A stretch of 64,000 bases of DNA from assembly GCA_026315105.1 (NCBI GenBank), contig CM048746.1, forward strand, positions 144,690,730 to 144,754,729, in the 5' to 3' direction. Shown here piece by piece: positions 55,336 to 64,000 of this stretch. A program made the translations under genes and the position numbers. The stretch comes from Locusta migratoria (Eukaryota > Arthropoda > Insecta > Orthoptera > Acrididae). The number at the start of each line of letters is the position of its first letter. Within the stretch, counting starts at the first letter, position 1. Below the pieces are notes generated by a model. That model was not told the origin of the DNA and made no database searches. It was given only the letters and a program-made list of their open reading frames with translations.

Positions 55336-55581
55336 TGTATATGTGTGGGCACCGGTATTATATAGCGTCGTTCTTTATCGGCAATCTGAGCTTCCCGGTT
55401 TGGTAGCAGTTTTTTTTTTTAATTGAGATATACAGATAACTTGATTTTTTGATATTAGTTAGTTATTTTGAGTAATGTGGTATTATATTTCCGATGTTTA
55501 TGTTAATTATTATGATTTTAAGTGGTTCTCATTTTAGATTCCTTTTCTTCCGGCAAATAATAATAATAAAAATAATAATAA
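55336..55581. other. Unassigned AT-rich DNA with an (AAT)n tract
   Basis: An A/T-rich aataataataaaaataataat tract at about 55557-55585 borders the next SINE. Confidence 0.5.
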
Positions 55582-55772
55582 TAATGTTTGTATAACTATG
55601 GGACTTAACTACTCTGGTGATCAGTCCCTAGGTTTACAATCTACGTAAACTAACTTATGCTAAGGGCAACAAATACACCCATGACCGAGGGAGGACCCGA
55701 ACCTCCGACGGCGAGCAGCGGCGCGCTCCGCAGCTAGGAGCCTTGGAACGCTCGGCCACTTCACCGCGGCTA
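55582..55772 (-). mobile_element. tRNA-headed SINE (family B)
   Basis: Reverse strand: tail atgtttgtataactatggg at 55584, body ggcaacaaatacaccc, B-box complement gaggacccgaacctccg at about 55692-55708, and head ending cactt caccgcggct at 55770. Full length with a few substitutions. The (AAT)n tract lies at its 3' end. Confidence 0.9.
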
Positions 55773-56689
55773 CGGCCAAGAACTCCGAATTTTCGGCAGT
55801 TTTCTCATAAGTTTAAATATTGGTTATTAATAATTTGTACTCATCTGTATTTCATATTTATGTTTCCATTCTGTAGTGCGTCACGTTTCCCATCAGAATA
55901 GATAGCACTTTTGTTATGCATCTTAGAGCTTCATATGGCGTAAGTTTTCAAAGAAAATGCTCTGTTGAAACTAGTTCGCGATCTGTTCTTCAATCGGAAG
56001 TATGTCATTTAAGTATACACCAATAGCGATGTAGGTTCTGGCCGATATCTTTATGGGTAAATGTCAACGACTGTCATTGGACAGAATGACCTGACTATAG
56101 CTGTTAGCGAAATTCTTTACTGCGCGCAGAAGAGAGAAAATTTTCATTTATTCCGCCGAATTACATTGTCGTGATAGGTCAGTCATGGAATAGCGACGCA
56201 AATATGCTGCTGCCTGTTCGAAATGCTTTTATTTCGCAACTGAAATGTCAAAAAATAATAGAAATCTACCAGACAACAGGGAGTTTTTAATCGTAAACAA
56301 CATGCGAGCATTATCTCCCGCCAGTAATCCCATCTCTGGCAGTAATCATGTATAATGCCGTTACTGCGCACCGTTAATGGATTAATAGATGGGTGACAGG
56401 TGACCCGATTTCAATTTTCGCATATAATTATTTGTGTGGCGCTGCAGCTAACAGCTGGTGGCACATTTCGGTTACCTCTTCACAGCATTGTCTTGCTTTA
56501 TACGTCTGCCGAATCTTTCACCAATTATTACATCTCCTTTTCATCTTTTTTCGTTTACCTTCAATGTTGCTAAATTCAGTCGATGTAGATACTACGTATG
56601 AAGTTTCTCATGGTTTATTCCACCAAGTATATGTAGATACACAAGGGACGAAACGGGCACTTAATGTTTAACCTATCTTTTATTTTTCA
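55773..56689. other. Unassigned AT-rich DNA
   Basis: No feature recognised. Frame 56393-56671 has no motif. Confidence 0.4.
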
Positions 56690-57028
56690 ATAGAGATAGA
56701 TTGGCTGGCCAGTACTTACCTTTGTGCTGTACCACCGATAGTTACACAAATGAAGGAAAAGAAAAAAAGGGGACGAAAAAGGACAAGATTTCGGAACACA
56801 GTTTCTTCCTCAGGAGGGAGAGAAGGGAAGAAAAAAGGACGTAAACGGAAGGGAAGGGTAATTCACGACCTAGGTCGTAAAGGTGGTGTTTGAGGAGTGT
56901 GGATGTCAGGAAAGAGGAGAGATGAAGTAGTACAGAGAAGACAAGATGAGAGAACTGAATGATGCTGAGGGGTGTAGGAGGGGCGGGGGGGGGGGTGTCT
57001 AAAACGTTTTCGATTAACAGGGAAAGAT

Positions 57029-57029
<1 letters not shown>

Positions 57030-57068
<39 letters not shown>
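57030..57068 (+). repeat. (AC)n microsatellite
   Basis: About 19 AC units in the left foldback arm. The frames across it are artefacts. Confidence 0.97.
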
Positions 57069-57072
<4 letters not shown>

Positions 57073-57182
57073 AGACAGAGAGAGGGGGGGGTAAGGATGG
57101 GATAATTAGTAGGTGAGCTGAGGATGGAGGAAGGGGAGGGGTTATGGTAGATTCTCAGCTCACCTATTCATTATACCTTCCT

Positions 57183-57185
<3 letters not shown>

Positions 57186-57224
<39 letters not shown>

Positions 57225-57237
57225 TGTGTGTGTGTGT
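57186..57237 (+). repeat. (CT)n(GT)n compound microsatellite
   Basis: (CT) to 57220 followed by (GT) to 57237, at the mirrored position of the (AC)n tract in the right foldback arm. Confidence 0.97.
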
Positions 57238-57501
57238 ATCCATCTTTCCCTGTTAATCAAAAACGCTTTAGACAACCCCTCCGCCTCTGTTACACCCCTC
57301 AGCATCATTCAGTTGACTCATCTTCTCTTCTCTTTACTACCTGATCTTTCCTCTTTGGTTATATATCTCTTATCTGGTTTGGCTTAGTACTAACATGCAG
57401 TATCTCTGACTTCCACACTCCTCAAACACTACCTTCATGTCCTGGGTCGTGAATTACGTTTCTCTTCCGTTCCCATCCTTTTCTCTTCCCTTCTCTCCCA
57501 C

Positions 57502-57526
57502 CTGACGAAGGAAATGTGTTCCGAAA
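57502..57526 (+). ncRNA. Hammerhead-core-like hairpin in the foldback arm
   Basis: CTGACGA (57502-57508), A, GGAA (57510-57513), 5-base loop, TTCC (57519-57522), GAAA (57523-57526). Same layout as at 7849 and 42383, with unrelated stem sequence. The left arm has the diverged counterpart ctgagga...gttccgaaa on the minus strand near 56789-56813. Confidence 0.35.
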
Positions 57527-57646
57527 GCTTGTCCTTTTTCGTCCCCCCTTTTTTTTTTTTTTTTCTTTTTCTTCGTTTGTATAACTATCGGTGGTACAGC
57601 ACAAAGGTAAGTACTGGTCAGACAATCTATCTCTATTGAAAAATAA

Positions 57647-58285
57647 TTTATCATCTCTGAGGAGAATTTCCATCATTAATCGAATATTAAACTATCTTTT
57701 GTAAAATAAGGGAATACAAGCAAACAATTTTTTTTTTCAAAAAATTCCTGACCTTTGTTCACAAAATAGTTCTGTACTTACCTTTTACACGTTGTTTGTG
57801 GTTTCCTTCTAAATACTGTCTTCCACAAATGACACGCCGTTTCCAACGCCGTTTTTAATTCTGGAAGCAGTCGTGGTACGATTCTCCGTGGATGGCGCGA
57901 ATCGCCTCCTGCGAGCTTTATCTTTTACATCGTTGCCAATCTTCGACCTGTCAACGGTGTTCTCAAAGTTGTAAATTAAAGATGTCCCAGGGGCATGTAT
58001 GGAGAATACTGATGATGATGTGAATCGTATCAGGATGCACACACTACACTGAGATCGTTAGCGCCTGCTTGAAAACTGTGTGAGACAATTGTCAAAAGCA
58101 ATATAACAGATGTACATTTCTTTTTCAAGGTGAAAGAAGAAATTCCATAATTTCTGCAGCACTCTAATTTTATATGCGTAATATAGCTAGGTTTCTAAGA
58201 GAAAGGTATGATATTTCATTATCATAGGTCAATTTTTGTCAAGTAACTAATTACCATTTCTTACCTATCAACATTATTTTCTCTC
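57647..58285. other. Unassigned AT-rich DNA
   Basis: No feature recognised. The minus-strand frame 57809-58042 has no motif. Confidence 0.4.
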
Positions 58286-58560
58286 GTGCCAGGGGTCAGC
58301 AGCTACGAGTAAACGCACGCCCTCTGTAGTTAGTGCGTGCGCCTTCGTAATTTCGTTGCGTATATAGAGCCAGCCGTTCCACAGTTTCACTCAGTCACGG
58401 CGAGAGCAACTTAGCTTCCTCACCTGATGATGGCGGCCAGTTGGACCGCAGAAATATTGTGTTCAGATGACAGAAAGATCCGGCTGGAAACCCGTGAAGA
58501 ATTTGATCAATTAATACGCCGAGAAAGTCTACATAGCCACATTATTTTCAAGCAGTTAAA
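58286..58560 (+). mobile_element. PLE-type terminal repeat unit
   Basis: TATA-like gcgtatatagag at about 58360-58371, then gagcaacttagcttcctcacc, then CTGATGA with a GCGG/CCGC stem and GAAATATTGTG (58424-58461). It then continues ggctggaaacccgtgaagaat and acgccgagaaagtctacata. The second half matches the arms at 42245-42465. No RT or nuclease frame nearby. Confidence 0.65.
58424..58454 (+). ncRNA. Hammerhead-core-like hairpin
   Basis: CTGATGA (58424-58430), TG, GCGG (58433-58436), 9-base loop, CCGC (58446-58449), A, GAAA (58451-58454). The most canonical CUGAUGA heptamer in the window, but the stem junctions carry extra bases. Confidence 0.35.
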
Positions 58561-58621
58561 TCTTTCTTTACGGGAGAAGAGCCCGCGTCCATCCCATTGA
58601 TATCCCGCATATTCATTAACT

Positions 58622-59014
58622 GCCAATAGCCCTGCCGCAGTGGATACGCCGATTGCCGCTGGGTGTTCAAATGTTTGTATAGCTTATGGGACTTAACTAC
58701 GGGGTCATCAGTCCCTGATCATACAAACTACTTATGAACTAACTAATACTAAGGACGGCACAAATATCCATGCCCGAGGGGGGATTCGAACCCCCGTCTA
58801 TAGTGGCCGTGCAGACCGTGACTGGTGCGCCTCAGTCCCCTCGGCCATCGCGGCTGGCTTGCCGCTAGATCACCGAAGTTAAGCACTGTGGTGCTTGCCT
58901 AGCATTTGGCTGGTGGCTGCCGTCTGTTCACTCCTCGGTGCGGCGGACGGGATGTTTACGTCGAGTGTTTGCTTCGGCTGGCGGCGTAGTTGCCACCGAC
59001 TGCTTCCTCGCCTC
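58622..59014 (+). mobile_element. 5S-rRNA-derived SINE, interrupted by a SINE A
   Basis: Plus strand: gccaatagccctgccgcagt at 58622-58641 and gatacgccgattgccgct to 58660, then after the inserted SINE gatcaccgaagttaagcact at 58868-58887, an almost exact 5S rRNA internal-promoter block. The body continues to about 59014. Compare 43605-43920. Confidence 0.8.
58661..58858 (-). mobile_element. tRNA-headed SINE (family A), full length
   Basis: Reverse strand, tail gttcaaatgtttg at 58664 to head ccatcgcggctgg at 58856. B-box complement gggattcgaacccccg at about 58781. The 8-base duplication ttgccgct lies at 58653-58660 and 58859-58866 and splits the 5S-derived SINE. Confidence 0.95.
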
Positions 59015-59024
59015 CGTTGCTGTT

Positions 59025-59142
59025 CAAATGTTTGTTTAGCTTATGGGACTTAACTACGAGGTCATCAGTCACTAAACGTACAAACTACTTATGAACTAGC
59101 TAACACTAAGGACGGCACAAATATCCATGCCCGAGGGGGCTT
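59025..59142 (-). mobile_element. SINE (family A), 5'-truncated
   Basis: Tail and body only (caaatgtttg to tccatgcccgagggggc). The tRNA head is missing. The 10-base duplication cgttgctgtt lies at 59015-59024 and 59143-59152, so it arrived truncated. Confidence 0.95.
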
Positions 59143-59180
59143 CGTTGCTGTTTGCAATTACGAGTACAAGTACAATGAAT

Positions 59181-59746
59181 TACGAGGTACGTCCAGAAAG
59201 TAAGTTCCGTTAGGTTATATAAAACAAACTTGTACAGATACATAAAAAATATTTATTGTATAAAAATCTACAACTAGTTTTCTACATAGCTGCCGAAATT
59301 TTGTAGGCACTTGTCATAGCGTGGCACAACTTTCTGTATGCCTTCTTCATAGAAAGTTGCCGCCTTTGGATTAAGCCATGTGGTAGCATGTTCTTTCAGC
59401 TCATCATCATCGTCGAAATGTTGACCACCAAGGACAGATTTTTAGGTGTAAGAAGAGGTGAAAGTTGCTAGGAGCGAAGCCCGGGCTGTACGGATGATGA
59501 TCAAACACGTCCCAGTGAAATTCCCGTAAGAGTTGTTTGGTCACATTCGTCACTTGAGGTCGGGCACTATCGTCGAAACAAACACCACCTTTTGATGGAA
59601 ATCCTCTTCTTACACCTCAAATTTGTCTTGTCAATACTTCAACGATGACGAGCTGAAAGATTTTTGTACAATAAATATTTTTTCTGTATCTGAACACGTT
59701 TGTTATATATAACCAAATGGAACTTACTTTCTGGACGTACCTCGTA
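59181..59746 (-). mobile_element. Mariner element, internally deleted
   Basis: Inverted repeats start tacgaggtacgtccagaaag at 59181 and end ctttctggacgtacctcgta at 59746, extending over about 80 bases (gtacagatacataaaaaat / ttttttctgtatctga). TA duplication. The interior, on the reverse strand, has the mariner C-terminus HATTWLNPKAATFYEEGIQK then VPRYDKC, plus scrambled pieces. Length 566 bases against about 1.3 kb for a complete mariner. Confidence 0.9.
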
Positions 59747-60087
59747 TGATAATAGTGAAGAACGAGGAAACCCCACCGCATGCAGCCGTTTAGATCGTAT
59801 CTATGACTCCACGCATCTTTCAGCTCATATTACGACGACCGCAGTACAACCTGTTATTTTCTCTGACCACAGTAGTTGTGTCAGATTGTTTCACCAAATT
59901 AAAGTCTTCCACGTCGCAAGGGTCTGTGGAAATTTAATTGTAGTCATTTACGAGATGATCATTTTAGTCGCAGTTTTACTCTTATGTGGCAAACACTTGT
60001 GCAAACGAAGCGTGATAATACCAACGCCCTCGACAGGTGAGTCCACGTGGCCAAACCAGCTATCAGAAACTTTTTAATGGATTTTAA

Positions 60088-60986
60088 CCCTCGTATGTAA
60101 ACGTTCGGGTCGGATCCGACCCGCCAGTTAGAAGAGTGCGCATGTCTCTTTCCCCCCCCCTCCTCCAGGGCTACGTGGCCCCAGGTACCCTCCCAGGCAG
60201 TCATGACGCACGCTCCGTCCAGCCAACATCAGACTTAGGTGAGCGCCACATTTGTTTGTTTGCTGTACAACGATAGATTCCCCGATCCAGGGTCGGATCC
60301 GACCCATTGTTTATAGTATTGTCCCTCCTCACTGGGTCAGATGTGAACCAGTGTTTATTATTGTGTTCCAGTTTTATATTGATTATTATGTATAATATTG
60401 TTACATTATATTATATTGTTATATATTATTCTTCCAGAGTTCCTGACATGTGATATATAATTTCCTGATATGTGATATAATGTCCTGATATGAGACATAT
60501 AATTGCCTGATGTGTTATATATAAGGTACGAATATTCGATATGTAAGTTCCAGATCTGTGATGAATAAGTTTCTCAATTCATGAATTTTATGTGATATAC
60601 GTTCCTAAGTCAAAAAAGTTTACGTAATATGAGTTTTCTTTAGTCTCTAATCTAAGTATATGTTTAGACATGGCTAGAATATAATACTGAAATAATTGTT
60701 TTTAAGTTCTTTTATTTCATTTGTGTTTCTTCTTTTTTTCTTTTTTTATGATGTCTTTTTTTTATAATGTCTTACTATATTAGAAAAGACTGAAACATTT
60801 CTTTCAGATGCCTTACTCATTCATGACTTTGAATATATGTAATTGAATTTTAAATAAACTATATTATATATAAAACTATGTGCATTATTGATTCCCGTAC
60901 TCAGAAATTGCAATTATGAGGCAAGGGGTCGGATACGACCCAATGTTTATATTTGTGTGATCACCAGCAACGTTTATAGAGGAGGG
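60088..60986. mobile_element. piggyBac-type non-autonomous element
   Basis: TTAA at 60084-60087 and 60987-60990 flanks inverted ends ccctcgtatgtaaacgtt and aacgtttatagaggaggg, as piggyBac elements require. The 16-base palindrome gggtcggatccgaccc occurs at 60107-60122 and 60290-60305, and as gggtcggatacgaccc at 60926-60941. The interior is very AT-rich and non-coding. It is inserted in the L1-like ORF2; excising it with one TTAA restores the LINE frame. Confidence 0.85.
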
Positions 60987-61584
60987 TTAACTGCTCACAA
61001 GATTTAGACCCGCGCGTGAAGTCTCACACTGGACTCTTGCCCGTTTATAAACAATTTCAGGCACAGCACCTCGCCGATATGCGCCGCACAAGTGAAGGTG
61101 TGATCGTACGAAGTCAGCCTATCGGTGTTGTCGTTGGGGAGCCCCTTTCTATTTATCATTTAAATCGAGAAAGGAAACGACGTGAGCAGTTGATAACCAC
61201 CTCGTTGTGTCGGCCAGATGGCTCCAGGACTTCCTTCCAGGCAGACATTGAGCATGACATGATTGCACATTTTACTGCACTGTTTAAAGATATTGCTATT
61301 AATAAAGATGAGCGTCGTGGTTGTTTTACGATCTATTCCGCGTGTCCTCAGCCGCCTCGATCGGGATCACCTGAACGCCGCATTTACAGTTGATGATTTG
61401 GCAGATGCCGTTCGTCGGAGTCCGAAAGGAAAGTCTCCCGCTCAGATGGGATACCTTCAGAATTATTTTTAACCTTTCTAGTGGTATCTTCGTTGAAATG
61501 ATTACTGCCATTCAAAATGGTGCTACGATTTCGCATGACTTTCACTTTATCCCATTACCAAAATCGACTGCGTCATCTAGTGTT

Positions 61585-61779
61585 TCCGGCCGCGGTGGCC
61601 GAGGGAACTGACGCGCTCCAGTCACGGTCTGCACGGCCACTACGGTCGGGGATTCGAATCCCCTCCTCGGGCATGGATATTTGTGCCGTCCTTAGGATTA
61701 GCTAGTTCATAAGTAGTTTGTAAGTTTAGGGACTGATGACCCCGTAGTTAAGTCCCATAAGCTATACAAACATTTGAAT
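61585..61779 (+). mobile_element. tRNA-headed SINE (family A), full length
   Basis: Head cggccgcggtggccgagg, B box gggattcgaatccc, tail tacaaacatttga. The 10-base duplication atctagtgtt lies at 61575-61584 and 61780-61789, in the L1-like RT. Confidence 0.95.
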
Positions 61780-62039
61780 ATCTAGTGTTAATAATATCCG
61801 CCCAATAACATTGTGCAACGCAGACTATAAGGTCATAACGCGTTGTGTGGCACATAGGCTCAATAGTGTCCAGACTCTAGTTCTTAGTGAGAATCAGATT
61901 TGTGCCATACGCGACAGCAACATTTTTGTTGTTCTCTTGGCATAGACTGTACCGGGTACGTCAAAAACGTGCGACTCCGAAAGGCAGCCATACTGATGGT
62001 GAACTTTAAAAATCCCTTTGATCGAAAAAGTTCAAAATG

Positions 62040-62232
62040 TTCAAATGTTTGTAGAACTATGGGACTTAACTACGGGATCATCAGTCCCTAAGCTTACAAA
62101 CTACTTATGAACTAGCAAAGACTAAGGACGGCACAAATATCCATGCCCGAGAGGGGATTCGAACCCCCGACCGTAGTGGCCGTGTAGACCGTGACTGGAG
62201 CGCGTCAGTCTCCTCGGCCACCGCGGCCGGCG
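62040..62232 (-). mobile_element. tRNA-headed SINE (family A), full length
   Basis: Reverse strand, tail gttcaaatgtttgtag to head gccaccgcggccggc. Probable short duplication gatcgaa / gatggaa (about 62022 and 62233) with one difference. Second SINE in the L1-like element. Confidence 0.93.
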
Positions 62233-62605
62233 ATGGAATAACACACGTCTACTTATGTAAGGTGCTTGTCAAAATGGGTTGCGGTTCGAAGTTTACTACA
62301 ATGGCGCGCAATCTGTTCCGTCATACAACGTCCAGAGTGTCCGTCAATGAATGGCCACTTCAGTCCGGTTTTTCGTATTGCCCGTTCAGTGCGACAGGGG
62401 TGCGTTGGCGTTGTACGCCGTCGCACTTGACCCGTTGTTTCGAAGCATTCGTCAGGACTGCCAGGGCATCCAGACGGGAGTCGATCGGATTGTTTGCGAA
62501 GCTAATGCAGATGACCTCGGAGTGTTTCTTTCACAGCCCAAAGAAATACACAACTTGCATAGCATCCTGCAACGGTTCGAACAGGCGACTGGTGTTGTTG
62601 TTAAC

Positions 62606-64000
62606 AAATCTACATCTACATCTATATAGATACTCTGCAAATCACATTCAAGTGCCTGGCAGAGGGTTCATTAATCATTTTCATAACTTTTCTCTACGTT
62701 CCATTCTCTAATAGCGCGCGGTAAGAAAGAACACCTAAATCGTTCCGTTTTCGACCTGATTTCTCTTATTTTATTGCGATGGTCATGTCTCCATAAGTAG
62801 GTGGGTGCTAGCAAAATATTTTCACATTCAGAACTAAAAGTCGGTGATTGAAACCTCGCAAATAGATCACGCCTCAATGAATAACGTCTTTCTTTTAATG
62901 ATTTCCACCCCAATTCGTGCAACATTTCCGTGACGCTTTCCCCCCCGTAACTTGATAGATCAAAGCGAGCTGCCCTTCTCTGAACCTTCTCAATATCTTC
63001 CGTCAGTCCCACCTGGTGAGAGTCCCACAATGGGTACTCCAGGAGAGGACGCACAAGTGTGATGTAGGCAGTCTCTTTGGTGGAGCTGGTGCATCTTCGA
63101 AGCGTTCCGCCGATGACACGTAATCTTTGGATCGCCTTCCCCACAATATTTTCCATGTGTTATTTCCAGTCCAAGTTGATCGTAATTGTAACTCCTAGGT
63201 ATTTGGTAGAATCTACGACCTTCAGGTTTGACTATTTTATCGCGTAATTGAAGTACAGCGGATTTCTTTTAGTGGTCATGTGTATTACTTCATACTTTTC
63301 TTTATTTAGTGTCAATTGCCAATTTTCGCACCATGCAGAAATTTTGTCTAAATCGCTTTGCAGTTGCTTTTGATCGTCTGTTGAATTCACTAACCGATAA
63401 ACGACAGCATCATCCGCGAACAATCTAAGGGAGCTATTCAGTTTTTCTCCTAAATCGTTTATAAACACAAGGAAGAGTAAGGGACCTATAACGCTTCCCT
63501 GTGGAACGCCAGTTATCACTTCTGTGTTACTCGATGACTTACAGTCAATTACAACGAACTGCGTTCTTTCTGATAGGAAATCGCGGATCAAACCGCACAG
63601 TTGGGGAGATATTCCATAAGCACGCAATATCATAAGAAGCCGCTTGTTGGGTACAGTGTCAAAAGCCTTCCTGAAATCCAGAAATATGGAATCGATTTGA
63701 CATCCCTTGTCGGTGGCACTTAACACTTCATGTGAATAAAGGGCAAGATGTGTTTCGCAAGAGTGATACTTTCTGAATCCGTGTTGACTACTGGTTCATA
63801 GGTCGTTCTCTTCGAGGTAATTGATAATATTCGAACAATGTATAAGTTCCAAAATCCTGCTGCAAATCGACGTCAGTGCGATAGGCCAGTAATTTTGGGG
63901 ATCGTTCCTATTGCCTTTCTTGAATATTGGAGTAACTTGGCCAACTTTCCAGTCTTTGGGTACGGATCTTTCGCTGAGTGATCAGTTGAAAATTATAGCT
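62606..64000 (-). pseudogene. Jockey/CR1-group LINE, continues beyond the window
   Basis: Reverse strand. Tail (tctacatctacatctat) at 62606. Frame 62671-63156 is the thumb/C-terminal region (AIQRLRVIGGTL, LVRPLLEYPLWDS, YLWRHDHRNKIREI). Frame 63232-63726 is the RT core: IDSIFLDFRKAFDTVPNKRL (motif A), VPQGSVIGPLLFLVFINDLG, and FADDAVVY intact. RT motifs 1-2 continue to 64000 with stops. Frameshifts lie at about 63160-63235 and after 63726. Best-preserved Jockey/CR1-type copy here; its EN domain lies outside. Confidence 0.9.

Larger units (their letters stand above)
56690..57646. mobile_element. Foldback element with ~450-base inverted repeats
   Basis: Left end ttatttttcaatagagatag at 56690 and its complement at the right end, 57646. 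Arms match through gtacttacctttgtgctgtaccaccgatagt, a polyT/A stretch, a ttccgaaa/tttcggaa block, cgtgaatta, aatcaaaaacg and a central microsatellite zone. The innermost arm is taggtgagctgag (57110) / ctcagctcaccta (57155). Microsatellites differ in the arms: (AC)n at left; (CT)n plus (GT)n at right. No coding capacity. Arms are diverged, with indels. Confidence 0.85.
59755..62602 (+). pseudogene. L1/Tx1-like LINE ORF2, broken by three insertions
   Basis: Plus strand. The EN C-terminus (SRLDRIYDSTHLS, then VIFSDHSSCV, frame 59700-60077) is cut at 60084 by a piggyBac-type element. Coding resumes at 60991 (frame 61016-61393: HTGLLPVYKQFQAQHLADM, LSIYHLNRERKRREQ). The RT begins with LADAVRRSPKGKSP near 61390-61440 (L1 motif KSPGxDG). 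After a SINE come RPITLCNADYKV-like and FKNPFDRKS (motif A, 62005-62030). After a second SINE come VRQGC at about 62390 and ANADDLGVFLS at 62505-62530 (catalytic YADD expected). Multiple frameshifts. It ends abruptly at 62602 against a reversed Jockey-like LINE. Confidence 0.85.

Noticed and set aside
56742..57344. Open frames with long C/V, H/T or S/L runs (also at 27614 and 28522)
   Set aside because: They are translations of dinucleotide microsatellites.
58868..58887. Possible 5S rRNA gene (gatcaccgaagttaagcact)
   Set aside because: The rest of the 5S sequence is altered and the unit continues into a SINE body. It is also split by another SINE.

Overview
This 64 kb window is eukaryotic nuclear DNA, almost certainly from an insect. 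I infer an orthopteran (locust or grasshopper, perhaps Schistocerca) because several tRNA-headed SINEs, a 5S-rRNA-headed SINE, a Tc1-like element and a Jockey/CR1-like LINE look like families I associate with very large orthopteran genomes. No search was possible, so the genus is a guess. I find no convincing host gene. Nearly every long open frame belongs to a transposon relic or to low-complexity DNA, so the window reads as intergenic or intronic DNA of a giant, repeat-filled genome.

Layout. 0-3.6 kb: SINEs and a decayed LINE 3' end. 3.6-8.5 kb: a mariner relic, then a CR1-like LINE split by a 3.4 kb Penelope-like element (PLE) insertion that is an almost perfect palindrome (two 1,628-base arms, one mismatch seen, 133-base spacer, 16-base target-site duplication). 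8.5-14.9 kb: a degraded DUF7869-type gene, a SINE inside a SINE, LINE fragments with RT and RNase H, and a small terminal-inverted-repeat (TIR) element. 15-26.4 kb: an internally repetitive element, three Tc1-like copies, an internally deleted mariner-like element and SINEs. 26.4-39.7 kb: LINE pieces, microsatellites, another Tc1-like pseudogene, and a repeat present three times, twice joined to a mariner-like element at the same TA. 40-44.8 kb: a hAT-like element with a tandem array, a small palindrome, a CpG-rich island, a 5S-derived SINE and a Tc1-like copy. 46.5-55 kb: two CR1-like LINEs, a DDE transposase relic split by a THAP-domain element, and a solo-LTR-like insertion carrying a tRNA-like Pol III promoter. 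55-64 kb: a foldback element, a PLE-type terminal unit, and an L1-like LINE carrying a piggyBac-type element and two SINEs.

How the parts relate: the non-autonomous elements (SINEs, and the mariner, piggyBac and THAP derivatives) depend on enzymes made by autonomous relatives elsewhere. Nested order gives relative age: old LINE and transposase copies are interrupted by younger SINEs and DNA transposons with clear duplications. The PLE palindrome is probably among the youngest events. The most interesting signals are the PLE palindrome, a recurring CTGANGA-stem-GAAA (hammerhead-core-like) motif in four separate palindromic or terminal repeats, and the LTR-like insertion with an internal tRNA-like promoter.

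Limits: coordinates of decayed elements are approximate, family names come from motif recognition and memory, and divergence was not computed.
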